Notes under the pieces: model-generated
The model's database searches: none
The model's input: the letters and a program-made list of their open reading frames with translations, nothing else
Told to the model about the DNA's origin: nothing
Virus record (IMG/VR): IMGVR_UViG_3300005295_000006
Coordinates: 1-45,459 of that record
DNA from: a virus
DNA length: 45,459 nt
Direction: 5' to 3' (one strand)
Shown: positions 36,663-45,305 of the stretch, in pieces
How the letters are laid out: each line of letters begins with the position of its first letter
Numbering within the stretch: position 1 is the first letter of the stretch
Made by a program: the position numbers and the translations under genes

Positions 36663-38764
36663 TGAAGCGGTTCCTCCTAGCTGCGTGTGTGCTCGCCACT
36701 GCTGTTGGCGCGAGCCAGGCTGCCACCATCATCGTCGACCTGGCGTGCCCGGTGAACGGAAACGGTTCCGGCGGATACACAGCCGTGTGCGATGCAAGTC
36801 AGGCAGGAAATCCGCTGAACGATCTCCAGGCCGCCTTCAACCTGGCGCTCGCTGGCAATGATCACATCCAGCTCCGCGGTGTCCACGCGACCCATGACGC
36901 CGGGGGCTGTCCTGGCAGCACGACTGGGCAGTACGAGGCGGACAGGTTCAGATTGATAAGCAAGTCTGGATCGTCTGGCGCTCCGATCTTCATCGAGGGG
37001 TACAACTACGGGGTGGGCGGGCAAGAGTTCCCATTCATTTCGAGTGTCGCGCCAGTGACCTGGATTCAGTGTTCAACCTGCGACGGGGCGGATAATGTGG
37101 CGTGTCAAAGCTTGACCGGACTCCCGTCTTCTTGCTCGCAATATTGGTATGCCTATCCTACTGGGAACCAGGACAGGGCGTATGTCTGCACCAAAACAGA
37201 TGGTAGCCCTTGTTATCGGCTACCAATCGTGAATGACGGAGGCAGCCTCGCTAATAATAAGGGGGACATGACGAATGCTCATTCAGGCTACGTCGGAACC
37301 TTCTGCGCCAACTACCCATGGCTCCGATGCAACTCCAACTCTGATTGCCCGGATCATCTATCTTGCGGTGGTAATTCTCCAGAGGTCGATTCGGTTAGCA
37401 GCACGGAATCGTCCGGTGCCTACATTGTAGCGAGATGGAATGCTGAGGGAAGGGGAGAGGTCTACTACAACAACAATGGCAATGCCATTGAGCTGTGCAA
37501 TTCCTCCTGGGTTACGATTCGAGGAATTCACTTTAGGAATTCCAGGCGCACGCTGATCAGCATAGGAGATTCCGGAGACGGCGGATGTGTCGGAGCTTCC
37601 GACAATGTGACTGTGACAAATAATACCTTCGCATACACCAATGACAGCGGGGGTTCAGACTATCAGGTAACCTTTACTCGCGTCACTAATGGAACGGTTA
37701 CTGACAATTACTTTGCCTACTCAAATTCAGAGTCGATTCACTCCCAGACGAAATCGGGCGGCACGGTGCTGACCATTCAGAGAAATATGATTCGCGATAA
37801 CGGCGACTTCAATGTTCTAGGGCCGCGCCTTGGAGCTTCGGGCTACGGAACAGGAAGAACTCCTGAGTGCATGACGATTGCTTATGACGGAGCGAATAAG
37901 TCCTACGCTGGAACGGACATCTCGAACAACGTTCTCCTGCGGTGTCACAAGAACGGGATTCTCTTAGAAGGGATCGTTGATCCGGTCGTTCACGACAACT
38001 TCATCTATAACTCTGGCCGATCTGCCGTCAAAATCTCCACTGAAGGAAACAGTGTCAGCGGTCACATCATCTTTAACAATGTGGCAATAGGGTTCGGTCA
38101 GTATACCAATGGCGATGGTGGTGTGTGGGCATCCACCCAGGGAGCCGGTTCCGTCGACAACGTGAAGATTTACAACAACACCTTCTATGCTCCTGCTTCT
38201 GGGACCCCAGCGATAAAGGCCCTCAACGAAGCCATCACCAACTTCATCGTCAGAAACAACATCATGGACGACGGCGGCACCAATCAGAAGATGGTTGACT
38301 TCGCAGCCACGAGCGGGACCAATCTCCTTGAATACAACCTGATCAAGAGCGGCGTAAGTCCGGCGATAACGTGGGCTCCGCTTGGCGGCGGAAACCAGAA
38401 CTGCTCTACCCTTTCTTCGGCTGGGACCGGGAACATAAACAACTGTCCAGATCCTCTATTTCTCAACGTCGCCGGTTTTGAGCTCCATCTGAATAACGCT
38501 TCTCCGGCTCGAAACGCTGGCACTTCTACTGGAATGCCGACAGGCAAAACGACGGACGTTTGCAACACCATGGCGTCTGTCTATGGTTTGCCTTCCTACG
38601 CTGACTGCCAGGCGATTCAGGAATCGGTCTGGGACATTGGGGCGGATGAGATTTCCGCTGGTGGTCCTCCCCTTCCGGCTCACCAGGTGATCGTTGTCGG
38701 CTCCTTGTGTCTGTCCAGAGCGCATCGCGGCTTGCCCGTCGAGTGCCCGGGGGATGTCCAGTGA
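36662..38764 (+). CDS. Right-handed beta-helix protein with signal peptide, 700 aa
   Basis: ATG at 36662 overlaps the preceding stop. Signal peptide [20 protein letters not shown], cleavage after residue 20. The centre has Asn/Gly-rich beta-helix rungs (VTNNTFAY, VTDNYFAYSNSE, DISNNVLLRCHKNG, VHDNFIYNSG, VKIYNNTFY) and Cys-rich WLRCNSNSDCPDHLSC. The C-terminus has VWDIGADE, common in secreted bacterial beta-helix proteins. Base composition from about 37100 to 38500 is AT-richer than neighbours, indicating acquisition, possibly from a bacterium. It may be a polysaccharide depolymerase; catalytic residues not identified. Confidence 0.78.
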   Translation: MKRFLLAACVLATAVGASQAATIIVDLACPVNGNGSGGYTAVCDASQAGNPLNDLQAAFNLALAGNDHIQLRGVHATHDAGGCPGSTTGQYEADRFRLISKSGSSGAPIFIEGYNYGVGGQEFPFISSVAPVTWIQCSTCDGADNVACQSLTGLPSSCSQYWYAYPTGNQDRAYVCTKTDGSPCYRLPIVNDGGSLANNKGDMTNAHSGYVGTFCANYPWLRCNSNSDCPDHLSCGGNSPEVDSVSSTESSGAYIVARWNAEGRGEVYYNNNGNAIELCNSSWVTIRGIHFRNSRRTLISIGDSGDGGCVGASDNVTVTNNTFAYTNDSGGSDYQVTFTRVTNGTVTDNYFAYSNSESIHSQTKSGGTVLTIQRNMIRDNGDFNVLGPRLGASGYGTGRTPECMTIAYDGANKSYAGTDISNNVLLRCHKNGILLEGIVDPVVHDNFIYNSGRSAVKISTEGNSVSGHIIFNNVAIGFGQYTNGDGGVWASTQGAGSVDNVKIYNNTFYAPASGTPAIKALNEAITNFIVRNNIMDDGGTNQKMVDFAATSGTNLLEYNLIKSGVSPAITWAPLGGGNQNCSTLSSAGTGNINNCPDPLFLNVAGFELHLNNASPARNAGTSTGMPTGKTTDVCNTMASVYGLPSYADCQAIQESVWDIGADEISAGGPPLPAHQVIVVGSLCLSRAHRGLPVECPGDVQ

Positions 38765-41250
38765 GCGGCCTTCTCTTCTTCGAGAGCACGAAAGATCAGG
38801 GTGTCGGCAATTCTCTCCAGGTTCCAGCTCAGGAGATTCAGGTAGACATTTACCGGCCCGGGGCCCTGGTGTCCAAGGTTGTGAGTTATGTGGCTGGAAG
38901 CACAACCATCGAGGTCTTCGACGCCGGAGCTTTTGACGTTGGCGATACGGTATCGCAATTCGATGAGGATTTCACGCCGCTTGGGACGGTGACTGCCATC
39001 CCCGATCGCGGGCATCTGACGATCGCTTTCGTGGGCGCTCCAGGCACATTGCAGGTTGGGCAGGCCATCGTGCCGGTCACGAACCGGCCGGACGGGTTCA
39101 TTACTCCGCGAGCGGTCAGCGGCCAGGAGGGTGCCCTGCACGGCAGCAGGGCGGCCGCTGGCACCTTTATGAGTTCCGAGCGCGGGATAGTGGCTGCCTG
39201 GATCGATCGGAAGGACGTTTGGCTCTCGGCCGTAGGCGGTGGCACCTCGTGGACCGGCTATAAGGGATACCCGGTGACTCCGGACAGCCCGGGCACGGAC
39301 CGCACTATCGTCGTCGACGGGACGCGCTATGGATTGAACTCTCATGGCATCCAGAGGGCGATTGACGACGTAGCGGAACGCGGCGGCGGCAAGGTGGAGA
39401 TCGACTACGCCGGGATCGTTCAGCTCATGGACTGCCTCTGGACTCACAGCAACGTGCACCTGGCCGGCAGAGGGAAGGGAATTACTGTCCTGATGCGCCA
39501 GACTGGAAGCATCGTTGCCGTCGTCGACGGCGGGACGCCCAACTATGCCAGCGTCATCAATGTGAGTCCGCTCGGAAGCAATGGGAGTCTGCCAACCAGC
39601 GTGACCTCACAAGCGAACATCACGATTTCCGACCTTACGGTTGACGGGAACTATACGGCATTCTCGAGCCTGACGGACGTGAATCTCGGCATGTTCGGGA
39701 TAGCCAATCGGTACACGGATGGCTTCAGCGTTTACAACGTGGGCGTCCGCAACACCCTCCAAGATGGCATCCAGGTTGTAGAGAGCCGCGACGTGCATCT
39801 CGATAGCCTGACCATTGACACGGTTGGGCAATGGTCCGTGCTCTCAACCCGCAACGGGATCAGCCTCTATAACTACAACGCCGCTGTTGGCTGGGCAACG
39901 CGCGCGAACCTCTCCAATCTGATCATGAGGAGCATCGGGGACGAGGCGATCGCGGTCAATCAGTGGGACCAGGGAACGATTGAAGGTGTCACCGTGGACG
40001 GGTGTGACTTTGTGCTGGAGTTCGGAAGTAACACTTTGTCCCCAGCAGACGTTACTGGCTGGACCGCCACGGGCATCACGGCACAGAACACCCTTGACTA
40101 CTTCATCACATTCAACGGAAGCGGCGGCATTACCTATAGCAATTTCATCTTTTCGCACTCCACGTTCAAGGGCCACGCCAGCCTGCACGACGGGGGAGCG
40201 ATCTTCATGAATGCGGGAGCGAACGCTGACAGTCTGCGCGGGATCAAATTCTCGCATCTCCAGTGCTCGAATATCAACACGAAGGACACCAACGCACGGC
40301 GCTGGGTAGACGCCCAACCCGCCTCGGGAGCGAGCGTCATCGACGTGACGCTTGATCACTGTTCCTTCAGCGGGAAATCGGTTAGTGTGCACACCGGAGA
40401 CGTAGGAATCAACATAAGAGGGGCCTGTTCGGATTGGTTCCTGGATCACATCCTGCTAAAAGATGTTCCCGGCGTCGGCGTTGCCCTGAACGACAATACT
40501 TTCGTTGCGACCACCACGCGCGTCCGGGGTGATCACGTTGTCGTGGACGGCGCGCACAGCGATGGTTTTCAGGCCGTGTGCGACGAGAGCGCATCGACGA
40601 TCGAGGAAGTGCGCTGGAGTCACTGTGTCGCCAAGGACTGCAATAAGGTCGGCGGCAACGGGGCCGGGTTCTACCACGGCATTGCTATCACGGGCGCACG
40701 CATTCAGGGCTTCACCTACGACACTTGCCGCAGCTACAAGACTTCTGGAGCGGGGCACCTCTACGGTCTGCGCACCTTCATCGGCGGGACGGGAGACCCC
40801 GGCTCGATCTCAAACATCAAGGTGAATCACTGCGATTTCCGCGGCACACAGACCCAGGAAGTGCTGATCGGGGCCAATACCGGATCCGTCGAATGCGTCG
40901 GCCAGGCGCGCGGCTACACGAACTCCTTCCAGACCCTTATTGGCGCTGCTGCTGGCTTCCTTATCCCGTCCATGATCGCTGACTGCGATGTCGAGTTCAG
41001 CTCTGACGGCAGCAATACGCTGACACTGAATCCTACGATTCCCAACGGGTCATTCGACGGTCAGCGCCTTCTGCTCATCAATGTCCATGCTGCGAATGTG
41101 ACCACGCTGAGCGACGAGACCTTCGACTCTGGGACAAACCTGCGGCTATCGGCTTCCCAGATAGCCCTGGGACCGCGCGATTCTATTTTGCTGCGGTGGT
41201 CTAATACGCTTCTCGACTGGGTACAGATCGGACAGGTGAACGCGCTCTAA
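38761..41250 (+). CDS. Tailspike with pectate-lyase-like beta helix, 829 aa
   Basis: GTG at 38761 overlaps the previous stop (GTGA). Residues 1-150 form a beta-rich attachment domain (IQVDIYRPGALVSKVVSYVA). From about 190 the pattern SHGIQRAIDDVAERGGGKVE, YAGIVQLMDCLWTHSNVHLA, GRGKGITVL is typical of pectin-lyase-fold phage tailspikes. Beta-helix rungs run to about 720, and a C-terminal domain (NTLTLNPTIPNGSFDGQRLL ... LLRWSNTLLDWVQIGQVNAL) closes the trimer. It would bind and probably degrade surface polysaccharide. Confidence 0.85.
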   Translation: MSGLLFFESTKDQGVGNSLQVPAQEIQVDIYRPGALVSKVVSYVAGSTTIEVFDAGAFDVGDTVSQFDEDFTPLGTVTAIPDRGHLTIAFVGAPGTLQVGQAIVPVTNRPDGFITPRAVSGQEGALHGSRAAAGTFMSSERGIVAAWIDRKDVWLSAVGGGTSWTGYKGYPVTPDSPGTDRTIVVDGTRYGLNSHGIQRAIDDVAERGGGKVEIDYAGIVQLMDCLWTHSNVHLAGRGKGITVLMRQTGSIVAVVDGGTPNYASVINVSPLGSNGSLPTSVTSQANITISDLTVDGNYTAFSSLTDVNLGMFGIANRYTDGFSVYNVGVRNTLQDGIQVVESRDVHLDSLTIDTVGQWSVLSTRNGISLYNYNAAVGWATRANLSNLIMRSIGDEAIAVNQWDQGTIEGVTVDGCDFVLEFGSNTLSPADVTGWTATGITAQNTLDYFITFNGSGGITYSNFIFSHSTFKGHASLHDGGAIFMNAGANADSLRGIKFSHLQCSNINTKDTNARRWVDAQPASGASVIDVTLDHCSFSGKSVSVHTGDVGINIRGACSDWFLDHILLKDVPGVGVALNDNTFVATTTRVRGDHVVVDGAHSDGFQAVCDESASTIEEVRWSHCVAKDCNKVGGNGAGFYHGIAITGARIQGFTYDTCRSYKTSGAGHLYGLRTFIGGTGDPGSISNIKVNHCDFRGTQTQEVLIGANTGSVECVGQARGYTNSFQTLIGAAAGFLIPSMIADCDVEFSSDGSNTLTLNPTIPNGSFDGQRLLLINVHAANVTTLSDETFDSGTNLRLSASQIALGPRDSILLRWSNTLLDWVQIGQVNAL

Positions 41251-43109
41251 TGCCCATTCAGCCTCTCGACTTCAGTGGTGGCTTCGTAAACTCTAGGCTC
41301 CCTGACGGGCGCCGCGGGGAGTTGGCGGAGGCTAGCGGCATCCACTACAAGCCAGGCGATCCGCGTCCGCGTGGCAACAGGGGTCGTCGTTTCTACGGCT
41401 CCAACGACTTGGTTCCCGGTGAGATCTCCGGTGGCCTGCGCTTTCTCAGGTTCTCGGGAGCTCCGCATCGCCTTCTGGCTCTCCTGGGCACGCAGCTTTA
41501 CTATTCCGACCTGGCATCGGTATCCGGCTCATTCATCCCGCTGGGGGACGTAGCGGGCCACCAGTTGGCGACCCAGCAATACAAGGCGGAGCACGTTGTC
41601 TACGTCGGTGGTCCGAAGAATTTCGTCTTCGATTCGGGTGGTGGCCTTCGCGAGCATGGCATCCCGGAGCAAACCGCTCCAGTCCTGACGACCGCCGGAG
41701 GTTCAGGGCCGGCCGCTGGCACCTACCAGTACTGGGTGACGGGCTACGATTCGGAAACTGACGTAGAGAGCGCGGCCGTCGCCGGCACGTCCGTGACGGT
41801 TGGTGGCGCCGTGACGGTGACGGTTCACCAGCCCACTCTGCTTGGCGATCGCATAACCCACTGGCGGGTCTACCGCAGCCCGGAGGGGACTCCGTTTCCG
41901 AGCGGCAACCGCTTGGACTCCGGAACGGGTATCGCACTCACGACCCTGACCTTTGCCGACACCGGGCTGGCCGCTGGCGTGAGTTACCCGGCCGTGGCGA
42001 CAACCTTTGCGGGGCTGGACGCTCTCGTGAGCCGCAACAGTCCCCCTCCGAGAGCATCGTTCGGGTTCGTGCTCGATGACTCGCTGATCCAGAATAACCT
42101 GGACAGGCCGCATGAGCTCGCCTATTCCTTTCCCGGAAAATTCGAGGCGTTCCCCTCGGAGTTCTTCAACGAGTTCAAGGAAGATTCTCCTTCTGCTGGA
42201 CTTGGGTTCGGCACCTACGGCCTCGTTTTCTGCGACTCGCAGATTTGGCGCCTGAATAGCGTCAGTCGGGCCCAAGATGCCGAATTCGCTCGCGGACGCC
42301 TCCTTGACCTGATCTCCATGAACTTGGGCTGCCCCTCTCCGGTGGGATGCTGTCAGTTCGAAATGCCGCAGGGGCCGATGGGTGCCTTCGCCTCGCGGGG
42401 CGGGCCGATGATGAGTGAAGGCTCGGGGTGGGATACCGTCACTGACGACGTGGACTGGGAAGCGACGGCAGACATGGGAACCGTGGGGAGTTGGGTCTTC
42501 CTCAACAATCCTGCTATGCGGTGGCTCGAGCTCTATTTCAGTCCAGCCAGCGGGGAGCACCACAGCGCGCGGATGCGCTTCTCCTACGACCCATACCACC
42601 TCAAAGGCCGATCCGGGCGCTGGCCTGCGCTCAAGGTATTGGGAATCGACCCGATCCCCTGGGATGGCGCCGCAGCCTGCCTCCTCAATGGGCGCTGGGA
42701 GGTTCTGACTCTGGACGCTCCCAGGGGTCGCGTGTACCGAGAGAACGTGGGGGCGGTTGACGAGTCGGGCGGAAGCGCTCTCTCTGCGGAGGTCAGGTCA
42801 GCCGCCTACCCACTTGGGAATCTCGGTATGGAGGGCTCGTGCAAGAAGGCGTGGATCGACCATGAACCATCCGGTGACCAACGGGTGAGCGTCGTCGTCA
42901 CGGACTACGCGGCCGAAAGGGACCCCATCTCGCACCAGCCGACCGAGATTGGCGTACGGTTCGACAGCGCAAGCGTGCTGACCGTGGAGGCGCGTGGCTC
43001 GGAGGTGGATATTTCCCTCTCGACCGATCAGGAGGACGGACAACTCATCCTGCGCGGCGCGGCGCTGCTCGCGGAGCCTGGCGGACTCGAGGAAGGGGTA
43101 AGGGCGTGA
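41250..43109 (+). CDS. Tail tube / nozzle protein (tail tubular B-like), 619 aa
   Basis: ATG overlaps the spike stop (TAATG). Starts MPIQPLDFSGGFVNSRLPDG, with GIHYKPGDPRPRGNRGRRFY, a pattern seen in large podovirus tail-tube proteins. An inserted beta domain (PAAGTYQYWVTGYDSETDVE, about 150-250) is fibronectin-like. Propeller-like strands follow (VFCDSQIWRLNS, GVLV...). The role in the tail nozzle is inferred from size, order after the adaptor and fold. Confidence 0.75.
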   Translation: MPIQPLDFSGGFVNSRLPDGRRGELAEASGIHYKPGDPRPRGNRGRRFYGSNDLVPGEISGGLRFLRFSGAPHRLLALLGTQLYYSDLASVSGSFIPLGDVAGHQLATQQYKAEHVVYVGGPKNFVFDSGGGLREHGIPEQTAPVLTTAGGSGPAAGTYQYWVTGYDSETDVESAAVAGTSVTVGGAVTVTVHQPTLLGDRITHWRVYRSPEGTPFPSGNRLDSGTGIALTTLTFADTGLAAGVSYPAVATTFAGLDALVSRNSPPPRASFGFVLDDSLIQNNLDRPHELAYSFPGKFEAFPSEFFNEFKEDSPSAGLGFGTYGLVFCDSQIWRLNSVSRAQDAEFARGRLLDLISMNLGCPSPVGCCQFEMPQGPMGAFASRGGPMMSEGSGWDTVTDDVDWEATADMGTVGSWVFLNNPAMRWLELYFSPASGEHHSARMRFSYDPYHLKGRSGRWPALKVLGIDPIPWDGAAACLLNGRWEVLTLDAPRGRVYRENVGAVDESGGSALSAEVRSAAYPLGNLGMEGSCKKAWIDHEPSGDQRVSVVVTDYAAERDPISHQPTEIGVRFDSASVLTVEARGSEVDISLSTDQEDGQLILRGAALLAEPGGLEEGVRA

Positions 43110-43282
43110 CCGAGCTAATGGCCCTACTCAAGGAGTTGACGGTCAAGTGGGCGGCGCTGGAGCAGAACCAGGCACTTCAGGCCGCACTTGCTGCGAAGGA
43201 CGAGGAAATCAAGGTGCTGACCGAAGAGCTTGCCAAGCTGAAGACAGACCCGGCGGAGAAGCCTCCCGATGCGGTCGTATAA
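43106..43282 (+). CDS. Coiled-coil small protein, 58 aa
   Basis: GTG at 43106 coupled to the preceding stop (GTGA). A continuous heptad helix starts MTELMALLKELTVKWAALEQ and runs past KVLTEELAKLKT, ending in PAEKPPDAVV. It overlaps the next gene by 14 bases. Possible trimerisation or chaperone helper for the fibre; unrecognised. Confidence 0.7.
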   Translation: MTELMALLKELTVKWAALEQNQALQAALAAKDEEIKVLTEELAKLKTDPAEKPPDAVV

Positions 43283-44633
43283 GGGAGCTACCCCAATCCA
43301 GGCGTCCATTGCCTGCCACCAGCGGGTGCTGCTGGAGCACGAGAAGGCTCTCAAGGAGTTCTCGGCCGCTTGGGCTTCCATTCTTCAGGACGCTCCGGCT
43401 GGCGGGGTAGAGATTGCTCCCATTCCTTCTTCGTCGGTCACACCTCACGCCACGACCCACAAGCCGAGCGGTACGGATCCGCTCGCGACCGCTGCCGCAA
43501 TCACCCTGCACGCGAACCTTGCGAACGCGATCGGCGTTGCGGATTCCTTCGCGCGGTCAGACCATGCGCACGCGCTGACTACCGGAGCGGCGTCGAGTCT
43601 GAGCGCTGCGACCGCCAATGCGGCCGGGTCCGGAGACCCGCTCGCCAGGGCCGACCATCTGCACGCGATTCTGAGTGCTGCTCCATCGGGCGGGTACGCT
43701 GCCGCCGCGGCTGTCGGGGCTGGCGCAGACCTGATGAGGGCGAGCGCGGTTCTCCCATACCCTGACAAGCTCATGAGTCCGACCGGGGAGCTGCTTGCCT
43801 TTACGGACGATGCGACCTACGGTGCTCTGCTTACCCCGTCCGGCTCGTTCCTCCAGACCGAGCTGTCCCTGATGGCCCCGGGCGGAACTACCCCGCTCGT
43901 TGTTGGACCGAACGGAACGATGGGCAGAGGGCAGTACACGGACACTTCCCTCATGTTTCACGGCCTTGTCAGCATCTCCAATGCGATCCGCGTCGTGGGA
44001 TGGGATTTGCAGGGATTGGCCGCCACTGGAACCGGCGGGGTGCAGGGCATCCGGAGCACCGTGACCGACACTCCGAGCGGCGTGTCCACGAACGAGATCA
44101 TCGGCATCGGCTTCCAGGTAAAGGCGGGCAGCGCAAACGCGCAGGGCAACTATGCCGGTCTACGCTCGGAACTAGTAGCGCCCGTCGGCAACTCCGCTTC
44201 CCGCGGCACGATCCGTCTATTTCCGGCGAAGGCCCCGGCCACGGCTGTCAATCAGACCTATGTGGCGGCCTACTTCTTCACCGTGGAGGCCGGGTTCTCA
44301 GCGGCCCTTGGGACCATCACCGGGGATTGCGTCGGGTATAAGCAGGAAGTCGCCTTCGCTCTCGGAGCCAGGAAGCGCGGGGTGCAGGTCATCAACGGGA
44401 TAGAGACGACCCTGAATGACTTCATCTGCAACCTAGCTGGGAAGGGCTTGGTCAACAAGGACACCCAGGGAACTCCGGAGTTCTGGCGGACCTACGTTGG
44501 GGCGACTGGCCTGAAGGATGCGAGCTATGCGATGGATTCCACTGAAGCGGTGGTGGTGACGAGGGGAGCAACGGCGACCGGAGTGGTCACGCTGAACATT
44601 CAGGATTTAGGGACCGCCGCGCCGACCACCTAG
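43269..44633 (+). CDS. Tail fibre protein, 454 aa
   Basis: ATG at 43269. A helical head (residues 1-45) is followed by HATTHKPSGTDPLATAAA, FARSDHAHALTTGA and LARADHLHAILSA, His-containing motifs typical of tail-fibre shafts. The C-terminal half is beta-rich (GVQGIRSTVTDTPSGVSTNE ... VVVTRGATATGVVTLNIQDL) and likely the receptor-binding domain. Confidence 0.78.
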   Translation: MRSYKGATPIQASIACHQRVLLEHEKALKEFSAAWASILQDAPAGGVEIAPIPSSSVTPHATTHKPSGTDPLATAAAITLHANLANAIGVADSFARSDHAHALTTGAASSLSAATANAAGSGDPLARADHLHAILSAAPSGGYAAAAAVGAGADLMRASAVLPYPDKLMSPTGELLAFTDDATYGALLTPSGSFLQTELSLMAPGGTTPLVVGPNGTMGRGQYTDTSLMFHGLVSISNAIRVVGWDLQGLAATGTGGVQGIRSTVTDTPSGVSTNEIIGIGFQVKAGSANAQGNYAGLRSELVAPVGNSASRGTIRLFPAKAPATAVNQTYVAAYFFTVEAGFSAALGTITGDCVGYKQEVAFALGARKRGVQVINGIETTLNDFICNLAGKGLVNKDTQGTPEFWRTYVGATGLKDASYAMDSTEAVVVTRGATATGVVTLNIQDLGTAAPTT

Positions 44634-44763
44634 AAGATCCCCGGGGCATGGGGCCGGGGTTAACTGAAACGGGTAGAAGGGCGCTTATCCCAAGCCTCGC
44701 GCCTGTGAAGCCCGACAAGTGGGAAAGGGGGCGCAAGCCCCCGATCCTAAATAGGGACGAGAT
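44634..44763 (+). ncRNA. Structured intergenic RNA element of unknown class
   Basis: The 130-base gap contains CCCCGG/CCGGGG just after the fibre stop, GGCGC/GCGCC enclosing TTATCCCAAGCCTC, a possible pseudoknot (CCCA in that loop with TGGG downstream), and a GNRA-capped perfect stem GGGGGC-GCAA-GCCCCC (44727-44742) that may extend through AA/GA to GGA/TCC. It ends at the ribosome-binding site AGGGACGA of the next gene. Known riboswitch classes not recognised; it may control translation of 44764. Confidence 0.5.
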
Positions 44764-45294
44764 GTGGCGTCAGGTCTCTCGAACTGCTTCGGATTCCAGA
44801 CCGCCGTGCAGGCGGGCGACACGATCGCGAACTCGGCGGTCGCGACGATCTTCGCGAGCACTGTCAACCTTCCGGCTGGCTGGCTCAACGTGCTCGGCCG
44901 CACGCTGCGGGTCCATGGATGGGGCGTCTATTCGACCGACTTGTTGCTCGGCCGGAACCTTACCGTCGAGCTCATGGCGGGTGCAACGGTCCTGGCGGCA
45001 TCCCCGGCGTCGGCGCTCACGCTTGCCGGGGCAGTCAACGATGGCTGGCAATTCGAGGCGGATATCACCTGCCGCACTACGGGAGCAGGCGGAACTGTAG
45101 AGGTCCAGGGGAAAATGGAACTTGACAAGGGTGCGCTGGGGTTCGATAGTCTCTGGTTGACGAATGCTGCGGCGGTGGCTCTCGACCTCACGGTAGCCAA
45201 AGCAATCGGTCTTCGGGTTACTTGGGGCACGGCAGACCCGGACAATTCGATCACGCAACGGATCTTTTACCCGGAACGGTTGCTCAACTCATAA
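44764..45294 (+). CDS. Structural beta-sandwich protein, 176 aa
   Basis: GTG at 44764 with AGGGACGA upstream. The pattern GDTIANSAVATIFASTVNLP, LNVLGRTLRVHGWGVYSTD, LTVELMAGAT, WQFEADITCRTTGAGGTVEV, IGLRVTWGTADPDNSIT belongs to a recurrent phage jelly-roll-like structural protein. The next gene has a similar arrangement. Surface or tail decoration likely. Confidence 0.75.
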   Translation: MASGLSNCFGFQTAVQAGDTIANSAVATIFASTVNLPAGWLNVLGRTLRVHGWGVYSTDLLLGRNLTVELMAGATVLAASPASALTLAGAVNDGWQFEADITCRTTGAGGTVEVQGKMELDKGALGFDSLWLTNAAAVALDLTVAKAIGLRVTWGTADPDNSITQRIFYPERLLNS

Positions 45295-45305
45295 GGGGCT
45301 CGGCG

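Noticed and set aside
44634-44763. Twister ribozyme
   Set aside because: CCCAAGCC and GTGGGA resemble core strands, but the required UAA-x3-UGC strand after P1 and its pairing partner are missing, so I call it only a structured element.
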